A stretch of 64,000 nt of DNA from an uncultured Flammeovirgaceae bacterium (GTDB lineage Bacteria > Bacteroidota > Bacteroidia > Cytophagales > Cyclobacteriaceae). The translations under genes were made by a program, and so were the position numbers. The notes below the pieces were generated by a model that did not search any database, was not told the DNA's origin, and saw only the letters and a program-made list of their open reading frames with translations. Shown piece after piece: positions 18,422 to 26,958 of this stretch. Location: NCBI GenBank assembly GCA_937883755.1, contig CAKZYA010000058.1:124001-188000 (forward strand), written 5' to 3'. How positions within the stretch are numbered: the first letter of the stretch is position 1; each line of letters opens with the position of its first letter.

Positions 18422-18643
18422 TTTTGAGCTCGGGTACTACTTTCTTGCCTAAGTTTGATCCAGTTGGTAAACTTACATAGGTAATCTATTACCCTAAATG
18501 TAAATTTTTCTCTTGTCAGATTGTTTGAAATTTGGTGAAAATTAAAATAGTTAAATAAAAAAGTAGAAAAATTATTTAATTCTCATTAAACCTTTCTGCT
18601 TTTAGTGTATCTAACTAGCATCATTCACTAAATGGATAGCAAT

Positions 18644-19516
18644 ATGAAACGTATTAATGATTGGAAAATCGTATCGACTGGGTTGAGCCTAGCGGTTATG
18701 GTATCTTTCTCGGCTTGTCAGGAAGATTCGGAGGGAGTTACTTCCAGTGCTGATGAAGCTGATGCCATCGCTCTTGACGAAGCAGTAGCTGATGACCTCT
18801 TTGAGGATATTGATCTACTTAGCGACGAAGCGGCAGATTTTGAGGGTGATTCTTCTGGTGGACGACTAGAAAATGAAGAAACTACCCTAATGAGCGATTG
18901 TGTAGGTCGGGGAGTAGAACGACAGCGGGTTGAGGGAGTATTTACTAAAACAGTTACTTTAGATTTTCAGGAAGGTTGTGAAGGTCCTAAAGGTCGAGAG
19001 CGTAAAGGAACCATGATTATTACTCGAGTTACTGATACCAATGAGTCTACCTACACCGTTTCTACTACTCTGCAGAACTTTTACTTAGACGGCAAAAAAG
19101 TAGAAGGAACCCGTACTCGGGTGTATACGACAGTGGAACCAGGCGTGCAGCAAGTACAAATTACCCTAGCTAATGGTAAAGTTACGCTGGAAGATGGTCA
19201 GGTAATTGAACGTAATGGCTCATTTACCAAAACCTGGAATCGAGATTCGGGAGAGACTACTGTAGAAGGCAGCGCTACCGGAATCAACCGAAATGGTGTA
19301 AGCTATACTTCTACCATTACTGAGCCTTTAATGTATAAGCGAAGCTGTCGAGCTGACGGAGTTTTTATGGCGGTTGACGGCATTCGTAGCATTACTCGGG
19401 AAGGTAAAGCTGATGTTACGGTAGATTACGGCGATGGCGAATGCGACAAAACCGTAGATATTACCGTAGACGGTGAAACCCGTAGCGTTGAAATGACAAT
19501 TACTAAGAAAGACTAA
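18644..19516 (+). CDS. Predicted lipoprotein, unknown function
   Basis: 290 residues from the ATG at 18644 (an ATG at 18632 adds four residues). The N-terminus is a lipoprotein signal with lipobox FSAC. An acidic linker (about 35-85, rich in Asp/Glu/Ala) follows, then a Thr-rich, beta-predicted domain with four cysteines (SDCVG, EGCEG, RSCRA, GECDK) that may form two disulfides. I do not recognise the family. The 211-bp upstream gap is AT-rich with no structured element that I can support. Confidence 0.6.
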   Translation: MKRINDWKIVSTGLSLAVMVSFSACQEDSEGVTSSADEADAIALDEAVADDLFEDIDLLSDEAADFEGDSSGGRLENEETTLMSDCVGRGVERQRVEGVFTKTVTLDFQEGCEGPKGRERKGTMIITRVTDTNESTYTVSTTLQNFYLDGKKVEGTRTRVYTTVEPGVQQVQITLANGKVTLEDGQVIERNGSFTKTWNRDSGETTVEGSATGINRNGVSYTSTITEPLMYKRSCRADGVFMAVDGIRSITREGKADVTVDYGDGECDKTVDITVDGETRSVEMTITKKD

Positions 19517-19519
19517 ATC

Positions 19520-19617
19520 AGAAGTTGGAGGATAGAGGATAGAAAATAGAGATCGGAAATTAATAGAAATTGAATGTTAGTAGAATAATTTCTTAATTTC
19601 TGAAATTTCCAACTTCT
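19520..19617. terminator. Inverted-repeat region between convergent genes
   Basis: AGAAGTTGGA at 19520-19529 is repeated inverted at 19608-19617, and further TAGAGG/AATTTC-type complementarity lies between and outside the arms. It sits between the lipoprotein gene (plus) and sucC (minus), so it can end both transcripts. There is no strong T-run, which makes a classic intrinsic terminator uncertain. Confidence 0.35.
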
Positions 19618-19646
19618 AATTTCTACCCTCTACTTTTCACTTTCTA

Positions 19647-20837
19647 CTACGCAAGAACTTCTTCTACCCGGTCGGCAGCATCTTTTAGGAGAATTGCTGA
19701 ATACACTTTCAAACCGGATTCTTCAATAATTTTAGCCCCTTCTTCAGCATTGGTTCCTTGTAGGCGAACGATAATCGGCACCTGAATATCTCCAATATTT
19801 TTGTAGGCTTCTACTACTCCGTTAGCTACCCGATCACAACGGACAATACCACCAAAAATATTAATTAGTATAGCTTTTACGTTAGGATCCTTTAGAATAA
19901 TTCGGAAGCCAGCTTCTACGGTTTCGGCATTGGCACTACCGCCTACATCTAGAAAGTTGGCTGGTTCACCTCCCGATTGTTTGATAATATCCATGGTAGC
20001 CATCGCTAACCCTGCTCCATTCACCATGCAACCTACATTGCCATCTAACTTGATATAGTTTAAGCCCGATTTACTGGCCTCAATCTCTAACTCCTCTTCC
20101 TCAGTTAGATCTCGTAGCTCAGCTAAGTCAGGATGACGATATAAAGCATTATCATCCAGGTTCACTTTTGCATCTACCGCTAGAATTTTATCGTCAGATG
20201 TTTTTAGTACTGGATTGATCTCAAATTGAGAAGCATCGGTTGCCATGTAAGCCTTGTACAAAGCCTGAATGAACTTCACCATTTGTTTAAAGGCTTTTCC
20301 TTCTAGCCCTAGGGCAAACGCCACTTTACGAGCCTGGAAGCCTTGCAGCCCAATGCCCGGATCAATCCATTCCTTGATAATTTTTTCAGGGGTTTTTTCA
20401 GCCACCTCTTCAATATCCATTCCGCCCTCAGTAGAAGCCATGATTACATTGCAACCTTTGGCGCGGTCGAGCAGAACACTTAAATAATATTCTTTGGGTT
20501 CATTTTCGCCCGGATAGTAAACGTCTTCAGCGATCAGTACTTTATGGACTTTTTTCCCTTCCTGTCCCGTCTGAGGAGTTACCAATTGCATTCCTAAAAT
20601 TTGCTTAGAAATCTCTTTTACTTCTTCCCGGCTCTTAGCAAGCTTTACTCCACCGCCCTTTCCGCGGCCTCCAGCATGAATCTGAGCTTTCACCACATAC
20701 CATTCGGTACCCGTTTCAGCGTTTAACTCCCGGGCAGCTTCTACGGCTCCCTCCGGGGTATCGGCCACAATACCTTGTTGTACTTGTACTCCGTAACCTT
20801 GTAACAGGTTTTTTGCTTGATATTCGTGTATGTTCAT
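19647..20837 (-). CDS. sucC: Succinyl-CoA ligase (ADP-forming) beta subunit
   Basis: 396 residues from ATG 20837, matching the family start [12 protein letters not shown]; the upstream 20 codons of the frame are excluded. ATP-grasp domain at the N-terminal half, with [17 protein letters not shown] as nucleotide-binding segment; ligase domain with the [13 protein letters not shown] phosphate loop near the C-terminus. It works with SucD in the TCA cycle, converting succinyl-CoA to succinate with ATP formation. sucD is not adjacent, which is usual in Bacteroidota. Divergent from the LolD-like gene. Confidence 0.96.
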   Translation of the reverse strand: MNIHEYQAKNLLQGYGVQVQQGIVADTPEGAVEAARELNAETGTEWYVVKAQIHAGGRGKGGGVKLAKSREEVKEISKQILGMQLVTPQTGQEGKKVHKVLIAEDVYYPGENEPKEYYLSVLLDRAKGCNVIMASTEGGMDIEEVAEKTPEKIIKEWIDPGIGLQGFQARKVAFALGLEGKAFKQMVKFIQALYKAYMATDASQFEINPVLKTSDDKILAVDAKVNLDDNALYRHPDLAELRDLTEEEELEIEASKSGLNYIKLDGNVGCMVNGAGLAMATMDIIKQSGGEPANFLDVGGSANAETVEAGFRIILKDPNVKAILINIFGGIVRCDRVANGVVEAYKNIGDIQVPIIVRLQGTNAEEGAKIIEESGLKVYSAILLKDAADRVEEVLA

Positions 20838-20905
20838 ACAGAAAAAAAATTTTAGCGAAGGTATTAAAAATACTCTTAATTTTAGCGTTTTAAACAAAAT
20901 CTACG

Positions 20906-21562
20906 ATGCTAAGAGCAGAAAATATTGTGAAACGATACGGTAGTCTGGTGGTATTGAAATCGATAGACTTGACGGTAGAGCAGGGTAAGGTAGTATCAAT
21001 TGTAGGGGCATCAGGTGCGGGAAAAAGTACATTACTGCATATTTTGGGCACACTCGATCAGCCTGATCAGGGAAAAGTTTTTTTGGGCGAACGAGAGCTC
21101 ACCAAACTAAAGCGGAGCCAGTTAGCGGAATACCGCAACCGTCACGTAGGTTTCATTTTTCAGTTTCATAACTTATTGCCGGAATTTACCGCCCTGGAAA
21201 ATGTCTGTATTCCGGCTTATCTGGCGAATCATACATCGGATAAAGAGATTACGATGCGGGGCACCGAACTACTGGAGCGATTAGGGTTACGCGACCGTCT
21301 TCATCACAAACCCTCAGAAATGTCGGGTGGTGAGCAGCAGCGGACGGCGGTAGCTCGTGCTTTGATGAATAATCCGTCAGTAGTATTTGCTGATGAACCC
21401 AGCGGTAATCTAGACTCTCGCAATGCTAAAGAACTACACAAACTATTTTTCCGCCTGCGCGAAGAACTCAATCAAACTTTTGTGATTGTAACCCACAACG
21501 AAGAACTAGCCAATATGGCTGATCAGAAACTGGAGATCAAAGATGGGATGATCGTAGTTTAA
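20906..21562 (+). CDS. lolD: LolD-type ABC transporter ATP-binding protein
   Basis: 218 residues. Walker A GASGAGKST at 34-42, Q-loop in FIFQFHNLLPEF, signature MSGGEQQRTAVARAL, Walker B VVFADEPSGNLDS, and H-loop VTHN are all intact. The LPEFTALENV stretch and small size place it in the LolD/MacB/FtsE group, which powers lipoprotein release or efflux with an FtsX-type permease. No permease is adjacent. The FtsX-type permease at 28196 lies 6.6 kb away and pairing them would be speculation. Confidence 0.88.
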   Translation: MLRAENIVKRYGSLVVLKSIDLTVEQGKVVSIVGASGAGKSTLLHILGTLDQPDQGKVFLGERELTKLKRSQLAEYRNRHVGFIFQFHNLLPEFTALENVCIPAYLANHTSDKEITMRGTELLERLGLRDRLHHKPSEMSGGEQQRTAVARALMNNPSVVFADEPSGNLDSRNAKELHKLFFRLREELNQTFVIVTHNEELANMADQKLEIKDGMIVV

Positions 21563-21611
21563 GAATAATTCGTTTGCTACGGACTTAACTGAATTAGTCA
21601 TCGGCGAACAT

Positions 21612-21619
21612 TATTTTTG
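21612..21619 (+). promoter_or_regulatory. Candidate -7 promoter element (TATTTTTG)
   Basis: Exact match to TAnnTTTG, 48 bp upstream of the preferred start of the small membrane protein at 21667. No convincing -33 TTTG element at 19 bp, so only moderate support. If used, transcription begins near 21626, which argues for the internal ATG as start. Confidence 0.35.
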
Positions 21620-21666
21620 AAACTTTGTTGCGTTTACTTACAAAGCTTCAGTACTTTTACCACTTT

Positions 21667-22002
21667 ATGCCAAGAACAAATCAACATTGGTATCGTACGC
21701 TCTGCCAAGGATTACTCGTATATCTGGTCGTTTTGAACCTGATAGGATTTTCCTGGCACCTGCATAGTCACTATGAATCAAGTGTGGCAGTCGTTGTTGA
21801 TGAGGATGCTCAACTTTCGTCAGATGAAGCTTGTGTAGTTTGCGACTGGCTAGTACATCATACTTATCACATATCTGATCAGTTACAAACTGAAGAAGGG
21901 GTATCTTTCAACGATCTTGTAACTTATTCTTTTCGTCAGAATATAGACTATCCCTGGTACTATCAGTACCGACCTGCTCGTGCTCCTCCGGCTCGAGTCT
22001 AA
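21667..22002 (+). CDS. Small single-pass membrane protein with HxH and CxxC motifs
   Basis: 111 residues from ATG 21667; the longer frame from 21625 would start upstream of the likely transcription start. A membrane helix (GLLVYLVVLNLIGF) is followed by WHLHSHYE and then by DEACVVCDWLVHH, giving an HxH, a CxxC and an HH that could bind a metal outside the membrane. Genes of this shape often precede TonB-dependent receptors and a lipoprotein like the next one in Bacteroidota. The receptor itself is missing here. Family not named; metal binding is inferred. Confidence 0.5.
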   Translation: MPRTNQHWYRTLCQGLLVYLVVLNLIGFSWHLHSHYESSVAVVVDEDAQLSSDEACVVCDWLVHHTYHISDQLQTEEGVSFNDLVTYSFRQNIDYPWYYQYRPARAPPARV

Positions 22003-22103
22003 CCTCAACTTTATCTTATTATCCTCAAAACAGCTCCTTCTTACAGTAGGTTGCCTGTCTTTTATATCTTTTTTCACTTTTTACTAATAATTATTCTAAC
22101 ATT

Positions 22104-22718
22104 ATGAAATGGATTTCATACGCAGCCTATGCGTTGCTTACTAGTTCTTTATTAATTTTTACCGCTTGCGACGACGATGATGTTCCGCCGGAAGAAAACC
22201 CTGAAGAAGAGATTACTAACGTGGTACTAACATTTACACCTGCTGGTGGAGGTAGTGCAGTGACAGCTACCTCGATTGACCCTGACGGGGATGGGCCAGA
22301 CAACTCGGTAGAGACCGAAATTGTTTTAGCAGCGAACACTACTTATACCTTGAGCATGCAACTTACTGATGCCCGTGACCCGAGCGATATTGAAAATATT
22401 ACGGAAGAAATAGAAGATGAAGACGATGAACATATGTTCTTCTTTGGTTGGACTGAAGGGTTATTTACTGATCCTGAGGGAGATGGTAATATTGATAGCC
22501 GAGCCGACCTGGTTAACTACGAAGATCAGGACGGTGACGGCTTGCCCCTGGGGTTAGAAACTGAGTGGGCAACCGGTGATGCTGCTACTGGCACCTTCCG
22601 TGTTGTGCTAAAGCATCAACCGCCGTTAGAGGATGGTACACTAATAAAGACTGCTACCTCTACAGCTACCGATGGTGAGTCTGATATTGATATTACTTGG
22701 GATATTACGATTCAGTAA
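22104..22718 (+). CDS. Predicted lipoprotein (type often labelled type-1 periplasmic-binding-fold protein)
   Basis: 204 residues. Lipoprotein signal with lipobox FTAC, then an acidic Asp/Glu/Pro linker. The mature part has the recognisable pattern VVLTFTPAGGG, DPDGDGPD, LAANTTYTLSMQL, and EEIEDEDDEHMFFFGW seen in a Bacteroidota lipoprotein family usually found beside TonB-dependent receptors. It follows the HxH/CxxC protein by about 100 bp. Asp/Glu richness could mean cation binding, but that is inference. The substrate is unknown. Confidence 0.6.
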   Translation: MKWISYAAYALLTSSLLIFTACDDDDVPPEENPEEEITNVVLTFTPAGGGSAVTATSIDPDGDGPDNSVETEIVLAANTTYTLSMQLTDARDPSDIENITEEIEDEDDEHMFFFGWTEGLFTDPEGDGNIDSRADLVNYEDQDGDGLPLGLETEWATGDAATGTFRVVLKHQPPLEDGTLIKTATSTATDGESDIDITWDITIQ

Positions 22719-22819
22719 ACTACAGTTGGGAAGGGTAATCTGAGGGTTTCCTTTCCCGATTTCTTCATATAAATAATTGCATCAGGGTAGGAAACAGGAA
22801 AATCAGAAAAGAGGGAAAG

Positions 22820-22893
22820 TGCACTCGGAAGGACTCGAACCCTCAACCCCCAGAGCCGAAATCTGGTATTCTATCCAATTGAACTACGAGTGC
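22820..22893 (-). tRNA. tRNA-Arg (anticodon TCG)
   Basis: 74 nt on the minus strand. The acceptor stem GCACTCG pairs with CGAGTGC, discriminator base A. The anticodon stem CCAGA/TCTGG encloses loop TTTCGGC, giving anticodon TCG (arginine, CGN codons). The T-arm contains GGTTCGAGTCC. No CCA is encoded. It lies downstream of the amt terminator on the same strand. Confidence 0.95.
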
Positions 22894-22971
22894 AGTATAC
22901 AGCTTTGCTGTAAAGGACTGCAAATCTAAGAGAAAATTATAAATATTAAAACGATAAGCAGTTTAGGAATT

Positions 22972-23005
22972 AAAAAACCGCCTCCAGCAATTGGGGCGGT
23001 TTTTT
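22972..23005 (-). terminator. Intrinsic terminator downstream of the second amt
   Basis: An 11-bp perfect stem (22972-22982 with 22995-23005, AAAAAACCGCC against its complement) can extend by a T.G and a C-G pair. On the minus strand it ends in six T residues, 20 bp after the amt stop at 23025; it is symmetric enough to work in both directions. Confidence 0.85.
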
Positions 23006-23024
23006 ATGCTTGTAGCTATCAGAT

Positions 23025-24281
23025 TTAGCTGAAAACTTTTTCCTGAGTATGATCTTCCACCATGTCAGGATACGCCCGCATTTTGTGCTCGCCAATATCC
23101 AGACCCTCAACCTCTTCTTCAGCTGATACTCGTATGCCCAATGTGACTTTTAGTACATAGAAAATAAGTAGAGCTGAAACAAAGCAAAATACTCCAATTA
23201 CTGCTACCCCAATTAGTTGGCTTACGAACTGGGTACCGCTTGCCAAAGCTCCGAAGATACCTACGGCTAGGGTTCCCCAGATGCCACAAACTAGGTGAAC
23301 GGAAATAGCTCCTACTGGGTCATCTAGCTTCATGCGGTCAAAGAATACAACGGCTAGTACAACTAATGCTCCGGCAATCAGACCGATTAGGATAGAGTCA
23401 GTTACGCCCATCTGATCAGCTCCGGCGGTGATACCGACCAGTCCGCCTAGAATACCGTTGAGTACCATAGTAAGATCGTTAGATCGGATCACAATGAGCG
23501 AAGTAAATAATGCGCCAATTGCCCCAGCTGCGGCGGCTAACGAAGTGGTTACAAATACTAGAGATACTAATCCGGGATCAGCACTTAGCACTGAGCCACC
23601 GTTAAAACCGTACCAACCAAACCATAGTAAGAATACTCCAATAGTAGCCAGTGGCATACTGTGACCAGGAATAGGGCGGATCTTACCATCAACGTATTTA
23701 CCCAATCGGGCACCAAGCAGCATCACACCAACTAGGGCACCCCAACCACCTACCGAGTGAACTAGGGTTGATCCAGCGAAATCATAGAAAGGGGTTTCCA
23801 GCGTTTGCAGAAATCCACCGCCCCACTTCCACATGCCTACAATTGGGTAGACCAAGCCAACGTAGATGACGGTGAAAATTAAGAAACTATTAAGCTTAAT
23901 GCGCTCGGCTACGGCTCCCGAAACAATCGTAGCAGCCGTGGCGGCAAACATCGCTTGAAAGATAAAATCAGTCCAATACGTATACGCACCGTCAGCGTAT
24001 TCTGCCAATCCAGCGACACCTTCTGGTAGATCTAAGCCGAAGCCTGCAAAACCAAAAAATGCTCCGGCATAGTCCTCGCCGGGGTACATAATATTAAAGC
24101 CCCACAGGCAGTAGGTAAGTAAGCCGATCGGTAAAATTGTGGCGTTTTTGAACAGAATATTTACGGTATTTTTTGATTGAGTCAGCCCTGATTCTAGCGA
24201 GGCAAAGCCTAGGTGCATGATAAAAACCAGCACGGTCGCTATCATCATCCATAAATTATTCGTAGTGAAGATTCCTTCCAT
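23025..24281 (-). CDS. amt: Ammonium transporter (second copy, P-II linked)
   Basis: 418 residues, eleven predicted membrane helices. Pore histidines in GSTLVHSVGGW and ISVHLVCGIWG; FGWYGFNGGS signature present. The C-terminal tail (VEGLDIGEHKMRAYPDMVED) resembles Amt proteins regulated by P-II. Its upstream neighbour on the same strand is the P-II gene (24491-24829), the classic glnK-amtB pairing, although here the order is separated by a 209-bp gap that contains a 158-bp repeat also found at 27634. The tail and pairing set it apart from the copy at 6429. Confidence 0.94.
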   Translation of the reverse strand: MEGIFTTNNLWMMIATVLVFIMHLGFASLESGLTQSKNTVNILFKNATILPIGLLTYCLWGFNIMYPGEDYAGAFFGFAGFGLDLPEGVAGLAEYADGAYTYWTDFIFQAMFAATAATIVSGAVAERIKLNSFLIFTVIYVGLVYPIVGMWKWGGGFLQTLETPFYDFAGSTLVHSVGGWGALVGVMLLGARLGKYVDGKIRPIPGHSMPLATIGVFLLWFGWYGFNGGSVLSADPGLVSLVFVTTSLAAAAGAIGALFTSLIVIRSNDLTMVLNGILGGLVGITAGADQMGVTDSILIGLIAGALVVLAVVFFDRMKLDDPVGAISVHLVCGIWGTLAVGIFGALASGTQFVSQLIGVAVIGVFCFVSALLIFYVLKVTLGIRVSAEEEVEGLDIGEHKMRAYPDMVEDHTQEKVFS

Positions 24282-24307
24282 AAGTTACAGTAGATTTTTA
24301 GTAGAGT

Positions 24308-24465
24308 TTTTTTGAATGACTAAATTGTTTAATGGTTCTATTGCTCGGTTGCTAAATGGTTACTGGTTAAGAAAAATCAAAAATTGCAGATGAGAAAATT
24401 AGTCACTGGATGATAAGATTCAGCCTATTGGTTTCGGAAGAGATTGATTGTAAGTTCCAGTCTCC
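24308..24465 (-). repeat. 158-bp repeat, copy A (upstream of amt)
   Basis: This stretch is the reverse complement of 27634-27791 with 2 mismatches in 158 bp (both within CCTATTGG versus CCTGTTAG). It fills most of the gap between glnB and amt. In transcription direction it reads toward amt and ends 27 bp before the amt start. It contains no frame and no terminal inverted repeats that I can see. Weaker similarity extends a further 10 or so bases on the glnB side. Confidence 0.9.
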
Positions 24466-24490
24466 ATTATCAACTTTCAATTGCACACTG

Positions 24491-24829
24491 TCAATTGATT
24501 GCCTCGTGTCCTTTTTCTCCGGTGCGGATGCGATATACCTCATCTAGGTGAGTGACGAAGATTTTGCCGTCTCCAATTTTGTCAGTCTTTGCCGCGTCCA
24601 GAATAGTGTCTACTGCTTTTTGCAAGAACTCTTCAGACACCACAATTTCTAGTTTGGTGCGAGGAATGTAGCCTACATCGTACGTTGTACCCCGGTAGGT
24701 ACGATACTCTTTTTCCAGACCATGTCCTTTTACGTCGTAAAATGATAGAAAGGTGACCCCAGCATCAGCCAGGGCTTCCACCACCTGCTCAAACTTGGAA
24801 GTTCGGATAATGGCTTCAATTTTTTTCAT
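24491..24829 (-). CDS. glnB: P-II family nitrogen regulator
   Basis: 112 residues, standard P-II length. The T-loop segment RTYRGTTYDVGYIPRTKLEI keeps the tyrosine region, and the C-terminal signature GDGKIFVTHLDEVYRIRTGE is present. P-II trimers bind ATP/ADP and 2-oxoglutarate and plug the cognate Amt channel. It is the first gene of a unit with the amt at 23025. A -7-like TATCTTTC on the minus strand at 24859-24866 lies 30 bp upstream of its start. Subtype (GlnB versus GlnK) is not settled; linkage to amt favours GlnK. Confidence 0.93.
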   Translation of the reverse strand: MKKIEAIIRTSKFEQVVEALADAGVTFLSFYDVKGHGLEKEYRTYRGTTYDVGYIPRTKLEIVVSEEFLQKAVDTILDAAKTDKIGDGKIFVTHLDEVYRIRTGEKGHEAIN

Positions 24830-25200
24830 AAGATTATTAGGTATTAGTAAGAATGAACGAAAGATAAATATGAAAAGAAGCGCGTGAGCAGTTAAATTAG
24901 CCCAAAATGTTAGTTGTAAATACTAAATAAGGAATTAATGCCTTGAATGCCAAGCTACTTTGTAAAAAATACGGAGCTTCGGTATTAATTAATTAATGAA
25001 TGGTTAATTTTAGTTGGATTCTTATAACGATTACTGATTTTTATTAAATCATTGATATTCAATCATATGAGGTTCTGGCGCCAGTATGATTAGCAAAAAG
25101 TGACTGAACAGTCTGCCTGAATAGAGAAAAAATAGGTGGCTCAAACGATTTCACTTTTTTGATCGTTCTCAGGTTGATTTTCCTCTAACAACCCTGATTT
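24830..25200. other. Intergenic region between divergent glnB and DUF4159 genes
   Basis: 371 bp without a credible gene. On the minus strand a TATCTTTC element (24859-24866) may serve glnB. Around 25060-25100 there are short dyads: CTGGCGCCAG (a 10-bp palindrome) flanked by AATCATA and TATGATT, and GACTGAACAGTC. None forms a recognised regulatory site. No sigma-54-type promoter with correct 12-bp GG/GC spacing was found. Confidence 0.35.
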
Positions 25201-25902
25201 ATGCCATTACTAATATCCTGTTTCTACCACTTTCAAAAGCAATTACTGGCTTTGATAATAATGTTTACTGTTTTTTGCAACTTACCGGGGTTAACTAATG
25301 GGCAAGGAATTACAGTGGCTAAATTGAAGTATGAGGGAGGGGGCGACTGGTATGCGAACAAGACCGCTCTGCCCAACCTGATTGATTTTTGTAATAATAA
25401 TCTCAATACCAACTTAACGCTGGAAGAGGAGGTAGTAGATGTGGGTAGCCCGGAGATTTTCCTTTATCCTTACGTGTACATGACGGGACACGGAAACGTA
25501 GTATTTACCGACGATGAAGCTGAAAACCTACGAAAGTATCTTATTTCAGGAGGCTTTTTGCACGTAGATGACAACTACGGTTTGGATGAATTTATCCGAC
25601 TGGAGATGAAAAAAGTATTTCCGGAGTTAGAGTTTGTGGAATTGCCTACCGATCACCCAATCTATCATCAGAAATACGACTTTCCGAAGGGGCTGCCGAA
25701 AATTCATGAGCATGATGGTGAGCCTTCCCAGGGTTTTGGTTTGATCTACGAAGGGCGACTAGTATGCTTTTATTCTTATGAAAGTGATCTGGGCAATGGC
25801 TGGGAAGACCAACGTATTCATAATGACCCCGAAGCAGTGCGGCAGCAGGCACTGAAAATGGGAGCCAATATTATTACTTTTGCCTTCATTCAGTCTGAAT
25901 AA
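25201..25902 (+). CDS. DUF4159 domain protein, exported
   Basis: 233 residues. A signal peptide spans about 1-35 (LLALIIMFTVFCNLPGLTNGQ). The remainder is the DUF4159 domain: VAKLKYEGGGDWYAN at the start, PYVYMTGHGNVVFTDDE, LRKYLISGGFLHVDDNYG and a later FYSYESDLGNGW stretch. The fold resembles a glutamine-amidotransferase-like/ThuA-like domain. The family is common in Bacteroidota, sometimes near MoxR/VWA genes; its biochemical role is not known. Monocistronic here. Confidence 0.82.
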   Translation: MPLLISCFYHFQKQLLALIIMFTVFCNLPGLTNGQGITVAKLKYEGGGDWYANKTALPNLIDFCNNNLNTNLTLEEEVVDVGSPEIFLYPYVYMTGHGNVVFTDDEAENLRKYLISGGFLHVDDNYGLDEFIRLEMKKVFPELEFVELPTDHPIYHQKYDFPKGLPKIHEHDGEPSQGFGLIYEGRLVCFYSYESDLGNGWEDQRIHNDPEAVRQQALKMGANIITFAFIQSE

Positions 25903-26053
25903 GCAGTGAGGTTGAAAGAACTTCTTGATTAGCTTTATTGTTGAAAACTAGTACGGAAAATGTTTATGAACAATTCTACTAAACATGCACTTCTCTACAG
26001 AACATAATTCGTATATTTATACCCAATTCATTTACCACTAAAACCATTCATTT

Positions 26054-26812
26054 GTGATTATCATTGCTTTCTTTATTGCTCACTGGTACCTATCACTATT
26101 TTTCCAAACATTTTTCCTGCATCGTTATGCTGCCCACAAAATGTTTACTATGGGACCAATCTCGGAAAAGATATTCTATATTCTGACCTGGTTAACCCAA
26201 GGGTCGTCCTATCTGAGCCCCCGGGCGTATGCTGTATTGCACCGAATGCACCATGCCTACAGTGATACCCCGAACGATCCTCATTCGCCCCATCATACTG
26301 AAAACCTATTCACCATGATGTGGGAGACCAAAAATATTTACAACAATATTCTGGACTATGATGTAGAGCCCGAAGCCCGCTTTACCAAAGACCTGCCCGA
26401 TTGGGCTTCTTTTGATAAGTTTGCCGATCTTTGGTATGTACGAGTAGGCTGGGGAGTGTTGTATAGTTTATTTTACATCTGGGCTATTTCAATTGCTGAG
26501 TTACCTGGCACACACTGGCTAATGTACGGTTTGCTACCACTTCATTATTTGATGGGACCCGTTCACGGGGCGATTGTAAACTGGTGTGGGCATAAATACG
26601 GTTACTCCAACTTTGATAATAACGACAAATCTAAAAACACCTTAGTATTTGATTTTCTAATGTTAGGAGAACTGTTTCAGAACAATCACCACAAATTGCC
26701 TAATCGTCGTGATTTTGCTGCTCGGTGGTTTGAGATTGACCCAACGTACCCAGTAATGAAGGTGCTAGAGTCGCTGAAAATTATTAGGATTAACAGACTA
26801 AAACAGGCGTAA
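26054..26812 (+). CDS. Membrane fatty-acid (acyl-CoA) desaturase
   Basis: 252 residues with four to five membrane helices. The three di-iron histidine boxes are HRYAAH near residue 24, HRMHHAYSD near 57, and HNNHH near 218. It introduces a double bond in acyl chains, probably at delta-9, for membrane fluidity. It is shorter than eukaryote-like acyl-CoA desaturases but matches the Bacteroidota form. The frame begins with GTG at 26054. A terminator follows at 26832. Confidence 0.88.
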   Translation: MIIIAFFIAHWYLSLFFQTFFLHRYAAHKMFTMGPISEKIFYILTWLTQGSSYLSPRAYAVLHRMHHAYSDTPNDPHSPHHTENLFTMMWETKNIYNNILDYDVEPEARFTKDLPDWASFDKFADLWYVRVGWGVLYSLFYIWAISIAELPGTHWLMYGLLPLHYLMGPVHGAIVNWCGHKYGYSNFDNNDKSKNTLVFDFLMLGELFQNNHHKLPNRRDFAARWFEIDPTYPVMKVLESLKIIRINRLKQA

Positions 26813-26831
26813 TTCTATCTTATAAATACGG

Positions 26832-26859
26832 GAGTCAGCATTTTGCTGGCTTTCTTTTT
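26832..26859 (+). terminator. Intrinsic terminator of the desaturase gene
   Basis: GTCAGCA at 26834-26840 pairs with TGCTGGC at 26844-26850 (one G.T pair), loop TTT, followed by TTTCTTTTT at 26851-26859. It lies 20 bp after the desaturase stop. Confidence 0.7.
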
Positions 26860-26867
26860 AGATTTAA

Positions 26868-26904
26868 AACTAATTTTTTAGTTATAAAACTATTTAATTA
26901 GTTT
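26868..26904. promoter_or_regulatory. Two tandem operator-like dyads upstream of the TonB-blaI group
   Basis: Dyad 1 is AACTAA-TTTT-TTAGTT (26868-26883). Dyad 2 is AAACTA-N6-TAGTTT (26887-26904). Their centres are 20 bp apart, about two helical turns, so two dimers could bind the same DNA face. The whole region is also covered by an outer 16-bp inverted repeat with one mismatch (26860-26875 with 26895-26910). BlaI/MecI/CopY repressors bind tandem dyads with ACTA-type cores, and a BlaI gene lies 0.9 kb downstream in the same direction. Assignment to BlaI is inference. Confidence 0.5.
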
Positions 26905-26958
26905 CAAATCTAAAATATTCGTTATATATTGAACGAAATCATCAAATTACTTAGTATT

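Noticed and set aside
24830-25200. Sigma-54 promoter for glnB/amt
   Set aside because: A TTGGCATTCAAGGCATT-like string occurs on the minus strand, but GG and GC are 10 rather than 12 bp apart, so it does not fit the consensus.
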